In this document: piece after piece, positions 26,407 to 36,007 of the stretch
How positions within the stretch are numbered: position 1 is the stretch's first letter
How the letters are laid out: each line of letters opens with the position of its first letter
NCBI GenBank assembly: GCA_900538575.1
Contig: UPZA01000003.1
Coordinates: 62,001 to 126,000 of the forward strand
Length of the DNA: 64,000 nucleotides
Direction: 5' to 3'
DNA from: an uncultured Ruminococcus sp.
Lineage (GTDB): Bacteria; Bacillota; Clostridia; Oscillospirales; Ruminococcaceae
Made by a program: the position numbers and the translations under genes
Notes under the pieces: generated by a model
Seen by the model: the letters and a program-made list of their open reading frames with translations, nothing else
Databases searched by the model: none
What the model was told of the DNA's origin: nothing

Positions 26407-27531
26407 TTATTTTTCAGTATTTTTTATCCTGCTTTCAATTTCTCCGCAAAGCTCTGAAGCGGTTTCCATTGAAAAGCTTTCGACGCTTAGCCATATTCCC
26501 CTGCCTGAAACCGACGGCTTAACTATTACTCTGCTCTTCTTATCTCTGAACGCAGTTCCATCAGGAGTTTTTCTCCCCTCCCAGTGATTCATAATGCTTC
26601 GTATATTATCGCCGTCGGTATTAATGAAGCGTTTCGTAGTATAAAAATCTGGAAGTTCCGAAACGGCCTGCTTCAGATTTATTTTTCTGCCGCATAGAAT
26701 TCCTATTACCATAGCCGCCAGAAAAATTCCGTCAAGCGTAAAATTCTGCTCTTTCGCAAGCCTGCGGGCATGCTCGTCCTCTCTCCCGTCGCCGGACGAA
26801 TAATAACGATATATCTTTCTTCCCCTGGACTTTGCATAATCCTCTGCGGCAAACGTGAAATCAAACGGAAGAGCCGCGTCCCTTCCCTGAGAAAAGATAT
26901 GATTGCAGCATATGAATATAAGCTTCTCATAAGGAACAAATCCGCTTTCATCCGAATAAAGCGCCGCTTTGACGCCGTCAGGACTAAGCTGAACGACCAT
27001 TTCCTTTTCTCCCTTCCGATTAAGCAGTATTTTCTCACACACAGGGGAGGACGAGCTTATTTTTATGTTATAAGGACAGTTTTCAGGTATAAGTCCCTCT
27101 ATATGCTGCCTGTAAATCTCCCGAAAGCTGCGTCCGTCGGTAAGCATACCCTCGGGAACTGCCAGATCCGGAACCCTGCGCTTTGAAAGAGCTTCGGATA
27201 TTATCCTCTCTTTATCCGAAGAAAGAGGGAGTCCGCCTTTTTCCCTTATGTCAAGCTTCATAAGAGGCTCGTCCTTTATATATATGCACAAACCGCATTT
27301 TGCAAGTCTTGAAGCAAAAAACAGCTCCGTTTCAAGACATCTCCCCAGAGAAATCACGCTGCTTCCGCCGGACAGCAGCCCGGAAATTACTCCCATTTCC
27401 GTCGATCTGCCCTTTTCGCTTCTTCCGACTATAATTCTTCCGGAAACCTCTGAGGCAGCGATACCCGCAAATACGGCTTCCGCAGGAGAATATCCTCCGG
27501 TTATCTGTCCTTCCTTTATTACAGCTTTCAT
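26407..27531 (-). CDS. Degenerate alpha-D-phosphohexomutase-like protein
   Basis: A 374-aa protein aligning by eye with phosphoglucomutase/phosphomannomutase, but without the catalytic elements. Residues 31-63 match domain I (GRIIVGRSEKGRSTEMGV then GLLSGGSSVISLG). Where the phosphoserine loop T-A-S-H-N-P belongs, the sequence reads YIKDEPL (84-90). The D-G-D-x-D-R metal loop is replaced by LSPDGVKAA (182-190), although the following YSDESGFVPYEKL fits the family. The C-terminal R-P-S-G-T-E-P loop is KPSVSGRG. It is shorter than the usual 450 aa. Start at 27531 has AAAGGAG upstream. Catalysis is unlikely; a regulatory or binding role is inferred. Confidence 0.7.
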   Translation of the reverse strand: MKAVIKEGQITGGYSPAEAVFAGIAASEVSGRIIVGRSEKGRSTEMGVISGLLSGGSSVISLGRCLETELFFASRLAKCGLCIYIKDEPLMKLDIREKGGLPLSSDKERIISEALSKRRVPDLAVPEGMLTDGRSFREIYRQHIEGLIPENCPYNIKISSSSPVCEKILLNRKGEKEMVVQLSPDGVKAALYSDESGFVPYEKLIFICCNHIFSQGRDAALPFDFTFAAEDYAKSRGRKIYRYYSSGDGREDEHARRLAKEQNFTLDGIFLAAMVIGILCGRKINLKQAVSELPDFYTTKRFINTDGDNIRSIMNHWEGRKTPDGTAFRDKKSRVIVKPSVSGRGIWLSVESFSMETASELCGEIESRIKNTEK

Positions 27532-27590
27532 ATATAATACTCCTTTCGGTTGTTTATTCCAAAAGGAGTATTCCCGCAAACCTAAGGTTT

Positions 27591-28904
27591 TTATACAGAT
27601 TTTACTTCTTTTCTTAAAATAATCAGTCCGGTAAGATTGGGTATAGCCATAAGACCGTTGAAAATATCGGAAACCATCCAGACCGCCTCAAGCTTTGAAA
27701 CCGCGCCCACTACTATAAACGCTGTAAATATAAATTTATAAAACGGAATTCCGGAATCTCCGAACAGATATGTAACAGCACATTCGCCGCAGTAAAACCA
27801 GCCTATAATTGTCGCAAAAGCAAACATTGCCACTGCCGCAGCAATAAAATACGGAGAAAGTCTTCCGATTCCGGCAATTCTGCCAAACGCCTCCGTAACA
27901 AGAAGAACCCCGTCCTTTCCGCTGTCCGCGGCGCCTGTTGTGAGAATAACGAGAGCCGTAACCGTGCAGCATACAATCGTATCCGCAAATACCTCGAAAA
28001 CAGCCCACATTCCCTGCTGTCCCGGATTATTACAGTCCGCGGAGGAGTGAAGCACCGCTGAGCTTCCAAGTCCTGCCTCGTTTGAAAAAACGCCTCGTCT
28101 TAATCCGGCATTAACGCTTTTGCTTATAACTGCTCCGCTTATTCCTCCGCCTACCTCCCTAATACCGAAGGCTTCTTTGAAAATAAGCGAAAAAGCGCCC
28201 GGAACGTTTTCTATATTGCAGATTATAGCATATGCCGAAACAGCTATATAAACTATTGATAAAAAAGGAATGAGAGCCTGAGACGCCGAACCTATTCTTT
28301 TAATACCTCCTGAAATTATGATACCGGCAATAACCGCAGCGGCTATACCGGTAGCAAGCGGCGGTATTCCGAAGCAGCCGTCAAGAGCAGAGGAAATCGA
28401 ATTTACCTGAGTCATATTTCCCATTCCCAAAGCGGCAAATGCACAGAACACCGCAAATAAACAGGCAAGCCGTTTGCTTCCTGCGCCGTTTTCAAGATAG
28501 GCCATAGGACCGCCGTACCATCTTCCGTGCTTTTTACGTCTGTAAACCGTTCCAAGATAGTTTTCTCCGTATACAAGAGCCATTCCGGCTATCGCGGATA
28601 CCCACATCCAGAATATAGCTCCCGGACCGCCCAATGTTATTGCAGTTGCGACGCCGGCTATATTTCCCGTACCCATTGCCGCTGCAAGAGCCGCTGAAAC
28701 CGCCTGAAATTGTGAAATACTGTCGCAGTCGCGGCTTTTTAACGCTGTTTTATCCTTAAAGAGCGAAAAAAACGTTTTTTTCATGATAAAGGGGAATTTT
28801 CTTATTTGAAAAAATTTAAGTCGCAAGGTATATATCAAACCTGTCCCCAGCAAAAGAATCAAAAGAGGCTTCCCCCACACCAGATCATTAATCAACGTCA
28901 GCAT
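27591..28904 (-). CDS. Alanine/glycine:cation symporter family (AGCS) transporter
   Basis: A 437-aa sodium- or proton-coupled amino-acid carrier with about 11 hydrophobic helices. Family signatures are GTGNIAGVATAITLGGPGA (about residue 80), FWMWVSAIAGM and NAGLRRGVFSNEAGLGSSA (about 270). Start at 28904 is preceded by AAGGG. It lies 60 bp ahead of the degenerate phosphohexomutase on the same strand and diverges from the PH-domain genes. Alanine, glycine or D-alanine are typical substrates. Confidence 0.93.
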   Translation of the reverse strand: MLTLINDLVWGKPLLILLLGTGLIYTLRLKFFQIRKFPFIMKKTFFSLFKDKTALKSRDCDSISQFQAVSAALAAAMGTGNIAGVATAITLGGPGAIFWMWVSAIAGMALVYGENYLGTVYRRKKHGRWYGGPMAYLENGAGSKRLACLFAVFCAFAALGMGNMTQVNSISSALDGCFGIPPLATGIAAAVIAGIIISGGIKRIGSASQALIPFLSIVYIAVSAYAIICNIENVPGAFSLIFKEAFGIREVGGGISGAVISKSVNAGLRRGVFSNEAGLGSSAVLHSSADCNNPGQQGMWAVFEVFADTIVCCTVTALVILTTGAADSGKDGVLLVTEAFGRIAGIGRLSPYFIAAAVAMFAFATIIGWFYCGECAVTYLFGDSGIPFYKFIFTAFIVVGAVSKLEAVWMVSDIFNGLMAIPNLTGLIILRKEVKSV

Positions 28905-28920
28905 TATTTTCAATCCCTTC

Positions 28921-28950
28921 TTGAATTTAGCATTTATTTTATGCTATAAT
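28921..28950 (+). promoter_or_regulatory. Promoter of the PH-domain operon
   Basis: TTGAAT (28921-28926), 18-bp spacer, perfect TATAAT (28945-28950), 32 bp before the first gene. Confidence 0.75.
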
Positions 28951-28981
28951 AAAGTTATATAGATTTATACAGGAGAGAAAC

Positions 28982-29407
28982 ATGAAAAAATATTATTCGG
29001 ATAAAAATTGTCTTAATATTCTGCGTTTAGCAGTTATTATAATAACGTTTGCTCTTCTCTGCGTTTGCGCATATTTTCTTTCCTTTATTCCTAAACTTAT
29101 GATTTTTCTTAATATAATATTCTTTGCAGCCGGATTTTTTATTACCGTTATCTATCTGCCGATATATTTCAGAAACCTTTGCTATTACGTTTCAGACGAA
29201 AAAATTATTAAGGTCAGCGGATTCTTTTTCATAAAAAAACAAATTATGAAGCTTGAAACAATTCAGTATACGACTTCGGTCGCAACTCCCTTCAACAGGC
29301 TTACAGGGCTTAATTTTGTCGTGCTTTATGCATTCGGCGGCATGATGACCATTATGTTTCTGAATAAACACGATTTTGAAGAGCTAAGCTTCAGATTCAG
29401 AAAGTGA
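28982..29407 (+). CDS. Bacterial PH-domain membrane protein, YdbS type
   Basis: A 141-aa protein with two N-terminal membrane helices (about 12-33 and 38-60) and a bPH2 domain (about 65-141): a YYVSDEKIIKVSGFFFIKKQIMK strand pair, TIQYTTSVATPFNRLTGL and a C-terminal helix. It is followed by the larger YdbT-type partner seven bases later, as in Bacillus ydbS-ydbT, where the pair helps resist some bacteriocins. RBS AGGAGAG. Confidence 0.82.
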   Translation: MKKYYSDKNCLNILRLAVIIITFALLCVCAYFLSFIPKLMIFLNIIFFAAGFFITVIYLPIYFRNLCYYVSDEKIIKVSGFFFIKKQIMKLETIQYTTSVATPFNRLTGLNFVVLYAFGGMMTIMFLNKHDFEELSFRFRK

Positions 29408-29414
29408 GCGTAAA

Positions 29415-30878
29415 ATGTATCACGAGCATCCTCTTAAAATACTGAAAAACGCTTCGAAAAATATCTGGCTTCTGATTTTCCCTCTTCTCAGGGGAATCAG
29501 AACAATTCACCTTGATTTTGACGTTTTTTATAGCTGGATAACCGGAGCGTGGTTCGATATACTTGTCATTGCCCTGATTATAGGCTTCGGATACTTCAGA
29601 TGGATATTCACATGGTTCAGATTCGGTGAAAATGAGGTTTCTCTTATGACCGGAATATTTATAAAAAAAGAAACGTCTATTCCATACGAAAGCATTTCCG
29701 CAGTTACAGCGGAGCATTCGTTTTATCTTCGGCCGTTCAAGGCAGTGCGGGTAAGCGTAGATACCTGTGCCGGCGCGTTCAACGGCTCGGATATGTCGCT
29801 GCTTATGAGAAGAAAGGATCTGCGGCGGCTGCATCATAAAATCCCCAATCCTCATAATAAGGTAAAAAAGACCTTTGAGGTGCGTCCAAAATGGTTTACT
29901 ATAGTTTTTTTCGCGTTTGTTTTCTCCAGCAGTATATCAGGGGTAATTTATATGTCCGCATTATTTTTTCAGTTCGGCAGAATCTCAAAGGATCTTCTGG
30001 AAAACGAATTAAAGAACGCCTTTAACCAGCTTACCAGCGAGGTTTCCTCAAAATTTGCCCTGAGTATTCCTCCCGCCGCTATAACGCTCGCCATTATTAT
30101 AATAATTACATGGCTTTTTTCTTTTATTTCAAATATCCTTAGATATGCAGGATTTGTCATGAAAAAAAATAAGCGTTCGCTTGAAATAAAGATGGGAACC
30201 ATTACAAGGCGCAGCTTTCATATTGTTTCTGATAAAATAAACTATATTGATATGCGCCAAAGCATGATCATGAAGATTTTCAGGAAAACATCGCTGAATA
30301 TAAGCTGCTCCGGCTATGGAAATGAAAAAAACGAACTGCCGGTGCTGCTGCCGATTTTAAACAGAAAGCAGTCAAACAGAGCTTTAGATATTCTGGATTT
30401 CGGAAAAAGAATAGGTAAACGAACAATAGCTTCGCAAAGGGCGGCGGTAATAACATTCGCCGGCATACCCTTATCCTTATGTCTGGGTATACCGGTTGCC
30501 GCAAAAATACTCATTTACTATATCCCGTCCATTTATCAGTTTGTGCTTTTCTTTGCCATTATGGCGGAAATTCCTTCAATATGGATGCTGATTATAAAAA
30601 TAGCCGCCCTGTTTTCAACAGGCGCCTCGATTGAAGATAATTTTATAAGCATAAGATATTCAAGATTCTTTGCTTTCCATACCGTTCTGGCCGATATGAA
30701 CAAAATAGTTAAAATACAGATAATTCAGAATCCTATACAAAAGAAACTCGGCAGATGCCGTTTGGATTTCTATTTTAATTCGGAAACAGCTAAAAAAAAC
30801 AAGCTTCATGGATTAAGCGTCAAGGACGCAGAAAAGCTGCTGAAAATCTTGAATATAGAAAACTGTCAGACTGTCTGA
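29415..30878 (+). CDS. Bacterial PH-domain membrane protein, YdbT type
   Basis: A 487-aa integral membrane protein with repeated bPH2 domains separated by pairs of helices. PH-like segments lie near residues 65-135 (VSLMTGIFIKKETSIPYESISAV), 255-330 (KRSLEIKMGTITRRSF, KINYIDMRQS) and the C-terminal 80 residues. It has only a weak SD and is seven bases from the smaller PH gene, so it is probably translated by coupling. Membrane-stress or bacteriocin-resistance functions are known for Bacillus homologues; the role here is inferred. Confidence 0.82.
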   Translation: MYHEHPLKILKNASKNIWLLIFPLLRGIRTIHLDFDVFYSWITGAWFDILVIALIIGFGYFRWIFTWFRFGENEVSLMTGIFIKKETSIPYESISAVTAEHSFYLRPFKAVRVSVDTCAGAFNGSDMSLLMRRKDLRRLHHKIPNPHNKVKKTFEVRPKWFTIVFFAFVFSSSISGVIYMSALFFQFGRISKDLLENELKNAFNQLTSEVSSKFALSIPPAAITLAIIIIITWLFSFISNILRYAGFVMKKNKRSLEIKMGTITRRSFHIVSDKINYIDMRQSMIMKIFRKTSLNISCSGYGNEKNELPVLLPILNRKQSNRALDILDFGKRIGKRTIASQRAAVITFAGIPLSLCLGIPVAAKILIYYIPSIYQFVLFFAIMAEIPSIWMLIIKIAALFSTGASIEDNFISIRYSRFFAFHTVLADMNKIVKIQIIQNPIQKKLGRCRLDFYFNSETAKKNKLHGLSVKDAEKLLKILNIENCQTV

Positions 30879-30899
30879 TATGTAGAACGGAGATTTTAT

Positions 30900-32372
30900 A
30901 TGATATTTTTATTTGCTATAGCCGGATTGTTTGGTCTAATCGCCATACTTTTATTTATTGCGCTCATACGCACAGAAATAATAAAAAAAGAATGCGGCGC
31001 TGAAATTCCTTATAATATGGAAAAGGAAGGAATAAATCCCAGTCTCCATGCGGAGCGCCTTTCAAAAATGATACAGGTCGCGTCTGTCAGCAGAAGAGGA
31101 AACGGCGACCTGACCAAAATCTATGAAATGCACAGAAGGCTTGAAGAGCTTTACCCTCTGATTCACAGCAGACTTGAGGTCAAGGATATAGACGGCGCTC
31201 TTTTGTACAAATGGAAGGGAAAGAACCGTCAAAAGGCTCCGGTGCTGCTAATGTCTCACCATGACGTGGTTGAAGCTGCCGGAGACTGGAAATATCCTCC
31301 GTTTTCCGGCGCCATAGCCGACGGAAAAATATGGGGCAGAGGCGCCGTAGATACAAAAGGCGCTTTATGCGCGATACTGGAAAGCGTAGAGTATCTGCTT
31401 TCAAAGGGTTTTATCCCTGAAAGGGATTTTTACATAGCCTCCTCATGCAATGAAGAAATAACCGGAGACGGAGCAGTAAAAACAGTTGAATATATGTATA
31501 ACGCCGGAATACGCCCTGAGCTTGTGATGGACGAGGGCGGCTCTGTAATGGGAAACATGATGGGATCAGAAGCCGCCTGCGCTATGATAGGAGTTTTGGA
31601 AAAGGGACGGGCTAACGTAAAATTCATAGCTCATTCACACGGAGGACACGCCAGTATTCCTTTCAGACACAATCCATTCGCAAGATTAGCGAGACTTATT
31701 AACAAGGTCGAATCACGGCCGCCTTTCAAGGCAAGGTTAACAAAACCCGTCGTTGAAATGTATAAGGCAATGGCGCCGTATATGCCTTTTAAATACCGTT
31801 TTCTTTTAGGAAACGTTTGGCTGCTTAAACCGGTTATGCCGTTTTTCATGAAAAAAATGGGCGGACAGCCTGCAGCTCTCGTATCTACTACATGCGTGTT
31901 CACTATGGCGGAAGGGAGCCGCGGCGCAAACGTAATTCCGGAAACGGCGTCCGCAACTGCGAATATGAGATTTATGGTTCATGAGCCTCTTGAAGCCTCT
32001 CTTAAAAAAATGCTTAAGCTTGCCGATAAAAACGATATATGGATGGAAATGATTACCGGATATGATATTCCGCCTGCTGCCGATACAACATGTCCCGCCT
32101 ATAAAAAGGTTGTCAGGCAGGTTGAAAACACCTTTGGCAGAATTCCCGTAATACCATATGTCATGCTTGCCGGAACAGACGCGCGACACTACACAAAAAT
32201 ATGCAACTGCGTTTTAAGGTTTGTTCCTTTGACTATGACCGACAGTCAAATGAAATCCGCACATGCGGTCAACGAAAACCTTAACGTTTCCTCACTGGCA
32301 AGGGCAGTGAACTTTTATGTTGATTTTATCCGCGGATATGACGATAAGCAAAGACTCGGCTGTATCGGCTAA
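30900..32372 (+). CDS. M20-family metallopeptidase with N-terminal membrane anchor
   Basis: A 490-aa dipeptidase/carboxypeptidase-like protein. Residues 1-24 form a single hydrophobic anchor. Zinc-site motifs in order are SHHDVVEA (about 117), GAVDTKGALCA with the bridging Asp, CNEEITGDGA with the catalytic and ligand Glu, MDEGG and the C-terminal AGTDARHYT His. The lid/dimerisation domain is about residues 230-390. It belongs to the larger CPS1-like subclass. It is the third gene of the PH-domain operon, with an RBS CGGAG and a good terminator after it. The substrate is unknown. Confidence 0.88.
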   Translation: MIFLFAIAGLFGLIAILLFIALIRTEIIKKECGAEIPYNMEKEGINPSLHAERLSKMIQVASVSRRGNGDLTKIYEMHRRLEELYPLIHSRLEVKDIDGALLYKWKGKNRQKAPVLLMSHHDVVEAAGDWKYPPFSGAIADGKIWGRGAVDTKGALCAILESVEYLLSKGFIPERDFYIASSCNEEITGDGAVKTVEYMYNAGIRPELVMDEGGSVMGNMMGSEAACAMIGVLEKGRANVKFIAHSHGGHASIPFRHNPFARLARLINKVESRPPFKARLTKPVVEMYKAMAPYMPFKYRFLLGNVWLLKPVMPFFMKKMGGQPAALVSTTCVFTMAEGSRGANVIPETASATANMRFMVHEPLEASLKKMLKLADKNDIWMEMITGYDIPPAADTTCPAYKKVVRQVENTFGRIPVIPYVMLAGTDARHYTKICNCVLRFVPLTMTDSQMKSAHAVNENLNVSSLARAVNFYVDFIRGYDDKQRLGCIG

Positions 32373-32379
32373 TACTCAA

Positions 32380-32412
32380 AATACCTGCGCTTAAAAAGCG
32401 CAGGTATTTTTT
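32380..32412 (+). terminator. Intrinsic terminator of the M20 peptidase gene
   Basis: A 13-bp stem AATACCTGCGCTT/AAGCGCAGGTATT is followed by TTTTTC, seven bases past the stop. Confidence 0.9.
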
Positions 32413-32461
32413 CATATATAAAAAGCTAAAGCCTCTTGGCAATGTCGTCAAATCTTTATTT

Positions 32462-32508
32462 TTTCAAAAAAGGAAAAAGCTGCCGCCGTTTTAAAACGGC
32501 GGCAGCTT
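32462..32508 (-). terminator. Intrinsic terminator of the 93-aa gene
   Basis: A long GC-rich inverted repeat, AAGCTGCCGCCGTTTT and its complement (32477-32508), is followed on the minus strand by TTTTTCCTTTTTTG. It lies 50 bp past the stop codon of the small gene. Confidence 0.85.
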
Positions 32509-32558
32509 AAATTACGTCTTTTCAAGACTCTGCATAATATTCTAATATACTTTTATTT

Positions 32559-32840
32559 TCAGCTTTTGACAGTACGTTTAAGCCATGCGTTTGCAAGATC
32601 AAGCGCCTCGTAAAGACTTTCCTTTTCACTGCTTTTTGTAATAGCCTTATTAGGCGGCAGCGTTAAATCTGTTGACATCTGATAAACCTTTATCTTACTG
32701 GCAATCTCCAGATCCTTAACCTTTTTTTTCTGCAATATCTGCAGCATAACTACATAATCATCAGACATGTTGCCGTAGTAAATCACATTATCGTGTCTGA
32801 CAAGAGGATATCCCTTGTAAGTAAAAAAACTGCTGCTCAT
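32559..32840 (-). CDS. Conserved-looking small protein of unknown function
   Basis: A 93-aa protein with no signal peptide or membrane segment. The first 50 residues read as beta strands (FFTYKGYPLVRHDNVIYYGNMSDDYVVMLQIL) and the rest as helices, with a Leu-rich C-terminal helix ending in LKRTVKS. An SD (GGAGGA) precedes the ATG and a strong terminator follows, so it is probably real and expressed. I do not recognise a family. It is 72 bp behind the DUF4340 gene and may be part of the ABC operon's transcript. Confidence 0.7.
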   Translation of the reverse strand: MSSSFFTYKGYPLVRHDNVIYYGNMSDDYVVMLQILQKKKVKDLEIASKIKVYQMSTDLTLPPNKAITKSSEKESLYEALDLANAWLKRTVKS

Positions 32841-32912
32841 ATTTCTCCTCCTTATCTAATGTCGTGTAATTCTATTCTATCATACTTCGTCTGCATATGA
32901 TGTCGGATAATG

Positions 32913-34382
32913 TCACCAGTTCATAACAAAATCTTCATCAGAGTCGAATTTTCCGAGATTTTCAATCAGCAGATCCACATAGGCCATTCTGCATTTAAAG
33001 CTCGGTACTCCGTTTACGCTTATCAGCGCTTTCTTGCCGTCAGATTTAAAAAATTCTATAGTCTGCTTGGTTTTCCCGTCCTGAGTTTCAAGATTTATTG
33101 TAACGACAGCATCTCCCTCAGGCTTTTCATCTATTACAAATTCCTCAGCCGAGGTTTTAAGTAAAAATGTATAAAAGCTTCTGAATCGCTCGCTGTCACA
33201 CTTATCTCCGTTTTTAGTAACGGTATAATCGCTTTCGTCAGAGCCGCTTCCCTTGAAGCTGACAGTTTCTCCTCCGTTAATACTGATTTCAAGCTTTGAA
33301 ATATCCCATACATAAGTACCGAAAATCATTTTAGACGTAATATCTCCGGGCTGAAGTTCCGCCCAGCAGAGGCTGTCTGAGGATACGGCGTAAATAACGT
33401 CGATTCCATCTATCATAACGAGATAATATTTTCCGTCCTCTGATTCAAGCTGATTTCCGATTTTTAAAGTATATGTTTCAGGCTCGTCAGTTTTCATTAT
33501 TACCGTACAAAACGGTTCTTTCAGCCCCGCCGCGCTTATTTCCTCGTCTCCGGGATTAGCTGACACTGCCGACTGAGCAGTAAGACCGAATAATCCATGA
33601 GTGGCGTCCTGAGATTTCTCAACGTCAAGATATGCAAATATCGGCTCGGTCATATAGTGAGTAGCAAGCGTACCGCTCTTTTCGTCCTCGTTATCAGCCG
33701 ATTCATCGTAATCGAGAACTATATCGTAATCGAGGTCAGTCCTTGAAATGCTTATCTCTTCCACATTCGGATAACTGTCCTCAGCGGGCTCTTCAAGCAG
33801 AGTTGTTGAAATAAAATATTCCGGATTGTTCTGAAATACGCTCAAGCTGCTTGTCGCGGCAAGATAAACGGCGCTTCCGCCCTTTTCCATAAGGTAGGTC
33901 TCCCCATCAACGGGAGATTCGTTTCCTACAAGCAGCGTCTTTTCTTCGGCAGAAGTTTTAACCGTCACTTCTGCCGTGGGATTATCCAAACCGTATTTTG
34001 AAATATCGGACGGATTATCCTCAGCCGTTGAATCTGAGCTAAGAGAAGTGCTGCTGTTTAATAATGTGCCTAATAAAGTGTCGTTGAGCGGAAGATTCTC
34101 AAAGCCTTCTATCGTTAACGTAATCGTTTCGTCTTCCGTCTGTCCGCCTGCCGGAACAGCCTTGTATTCTCCTTCAGTATTTTTAACTGAAACAGACTGT
34201 ATATCTTCCTTTTCAAATTCAAAAATAGGCGTCGAAACAGAAGCAGAATCTGATACAGACGAATCGCCTGACGATAATTTTTCTGAATCGTCATCGCCGG
34301 TGAGAACCAATACCGCATATCCTCCGCCTGCAACCGCAAGAGCCGCAGCACAGGCGATAAGCGTTTTTATGTTCTTTTTCAT
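32913..34382 (-). CDS. DUF4340 domain-containing membrane-anchored protein
   Basis: A 489-aa protein with an N-terminal anchor (residues 5-27), a Ser/Asp-rich linker and repeated DUF4340 beta-rich units: DIQSVSVKN, GLDNPTAEVTVKT and LLVGNESPVDGETYLM in the first, GLKEPFCTVIMKT and LKIGNQLESEDGKYYLVM in the second. It overlaps the GldG-like gene by four bases and completes a GldA-GldF-GldG-DUF4340 operon. Such operons are frequent in non-gliding Clostridia; the exported or sensed cargo is unknown. Confidence 0.88.
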   Translation of the reverse strand: MKKNIKTLIACAAALAVAGGGYAVLVLTGDDDSEKLSSGDSSVSDSASVSTPIFEFEKEDIQSVSVKNTEGEYKAVPAGGQTEDETITLTIEGFENLPLNDTLLGTLLNSSTSLSSDSTAEDNPSDISKYGLDNPTAEVTVKTSAEEKTLLVGNESPVDGETYLMEKGGSAVYLAATSSLSVFQNNPEYFISTTLLEEPAEDSYPNVEEISISRTDLDYDIVLDYDESADNEDEKSGTLATHYMTEPIFAYLDVEKSQDATHGLFGLTAQSAVSANPGDEEISAAGLKEPFCTVIMKTDEPETYTLKIGNQLESEDGKYYLVMIDGIDVIYAVSSDSLCWAELQPGDITSKMIFGTYVWDISKLEISINGGETVSFKGSGSDESDYTVTKNGDKCDSERFRSFYTFLLKTSAEEFVIDEKPEGDAVVTINLETQDGKTKQTIEFFKSDGKKALISVNGVPSFKCRMAYVDLLIENLGKFDSDEDFVMNW

Positions 34383-35998
34383 CGGTTTCTTCTCCTTATG
34401 AATACAACGATTCCCGCTGCCACAACTATGAGAGGAATTACGAATATCACTACTCTGCTGATCGCTTTAATCTGAGAAGACGTAATATCAATAGTCTGTA
34501 CAGAAAGATCCTTTTCAGCTATAATGATTCCGTTTTCCTTGCCGCACATTTTATTAACTGAATTTATAATATATTCAGCATTGTTATAGCTGCTGGAATA
34601 TAACAAAACCTGATCAAGTATCGTCGCGCTGCCGATAACCATAACGTTATTTACATGAGCTTTATTTTCGCTGTCCATATTAGTTTTTGTTGCAACAGCC
34701 ATAACGTTCTGTTGGGATTTTTCAGCGCTGTCAGGATCAAACTCCGTAGTCTCCTCTGTTTCGGCTTCCGCAGCGTCTTCATTTTCAGAAGCATCCGCCT
34801 TTGCCTGCGCCTCTTCCGCAGTCTGCATTTCAAGCGGGTAAAGGAAAGCTGTGTCGGAGGTTGTCAGAAGAGCCGAGGTTGTTCTGTCAACATTCGCGTC
34901 AAAAAGCAGATTTACAGGTCGGGATAACGGAGCAATTATAGGTAGCTTTGTGTTAGACAAACCCTCGCTGTAGGTTTCGTCTCCTATTACCGCAATCGGC
35001 GCGCTTAGCTGTCCTTTCATAGTCGTAACATACTGGCTTTTGTCATTGCTTGATTCATAAACTATGCTTCCGCCGATTTCAATTCCCCAAACCTCAAGAA
35101 AATCATCAATATTAGGAGTTGAATACTGTAGAACGTCCGCAATATAAATCAAATCTCTGTCAAGATCGCCTCCGTTATAAAGAAAATCGTCAAGCTTTGT
35201 TATGCAGTCTTCAGTAAGATCGTTAATCGGCGCTGGAAGTACTGTTATATCATAATCCTCCGGAGAAAGTTCGTCAGACATTATATCTATTTCAGAAACC
35301 TCGTATCCGTTTTTATCCATCATTGAATAAAGCGCGGAAATTGAATAAGCGTTATCAGAGTGATAGATAGCCGAGCCGTTGTATTTGCTTATAAACGCTA
35401 CCTTAATTGGATTGGCGTCCGTCACGCTCATAATTGCAGACGTCAGCTCCTGCTCGCCCTTATATCCGGTAATACTGCTGTTACCGTAATAATCGGACTG
35501 AAAGGTAAACAGATCGTCTACGCTCATAACCTTAACTCTATCCCCGGACGCAACAACAATATCGCCTTCCTTTATTTCTCCATTATAGCTGCTTGAATAT
35601 TTAGTCACAACATCAGGATTCGAAGCAATATCATAATAATCAAGTTTAATATGATCGGAATAATTCTTATATTTTTCTAAGGTTTCAAGAACCATTTTTG
35701 TATATGTACTTCCGGTTGTGAAATAGCTTTCATTTTTCATTACAGCTATTTCAACGTCTTTTTTTATGGATTTCACGTAATCTATAGAATCTTGAGAAAC
35801 CTCAAAAAGCTGATTTTCAGTTAAATCAAGCTTTAAATTTTTACGGTCGGTCAAAATACCGACTATTAGGTTCACCACTATTACAACCGCAATGAAAACC
35901 AACGTTATAACCGTAGCCACAAATCCATATTTAAACTTTCTTTTATTAAAAGATCTTTTTTTCTTTTCGGGTTTAATCGCGTCATTTGACATTTGCAT
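34379..35998 (-). CDS. GldG-family ABC auxiliary protein
   Basis: A 539-aa protein with a basic N-terminus, one membrane helix (about 26-48), an extracytoplasmic GldG/ABC-type substrate-binding-like region and a C-terminal helix (about 512-533). DLTENQLFEVSQDSIDYVKS, the IDYYDIASNP region and ISKYNGSAIYHSDNAY fit the family. A Glu/Ala-rich insert is at about 385-425. RBS AAGGAGG. It stands between the permease and DUF4340 genes and probably forms part of the transporter's outer domain. Confidence 0.88.
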   Translation of the reverse strand: MQMSNDAIKPEKKKRSFNKRKFKYGFVATVITLVFIAVVIVVNLIVGILTDRKNLKLDLTENQLFEVSQDSIDYVKSIKKDVEIAVMKNESYFTTGSTYTKMVLETLEKYKNYSDHIKLDYYDIASNPDVVTKYSSSYNGEIKEGDIVVASGDRVKVMSVDDLFTFQSDYYGNSSITGYKGEQELTSAIMSVTDANPIKVAFISKYNGSAIYHSDNAYSISALYSMMDKNGYEVSEIDIMSDELSPEDYDITVLPAPINDLTEDCITKLDDFLYNGGDLDRDLIYIADVLQYSTPNIDDFLEVWGIEIGGSIVYESSNDKSQYVTTMKGQLSAPIAVIGDETYSEGLSNTKLPIIAPLSRPVNLLFDANVDRTTSALLTTSDTAFLYPLEMQTAEEAQAKADASENEDAAEAETEETTEFDPDSAEKSQQNVMAVATKTNMDSENKAHVNNVMVIGSATILDQVLLYSSSYNNAEYIINSVNKMCGKENGIIIAEKDLSVQTIDITSSQIKAISRVVIFVIPLIVVAAGIVVFIRRRNR

Positions 35999-36007
35999 TT
36001 ATCCTCC

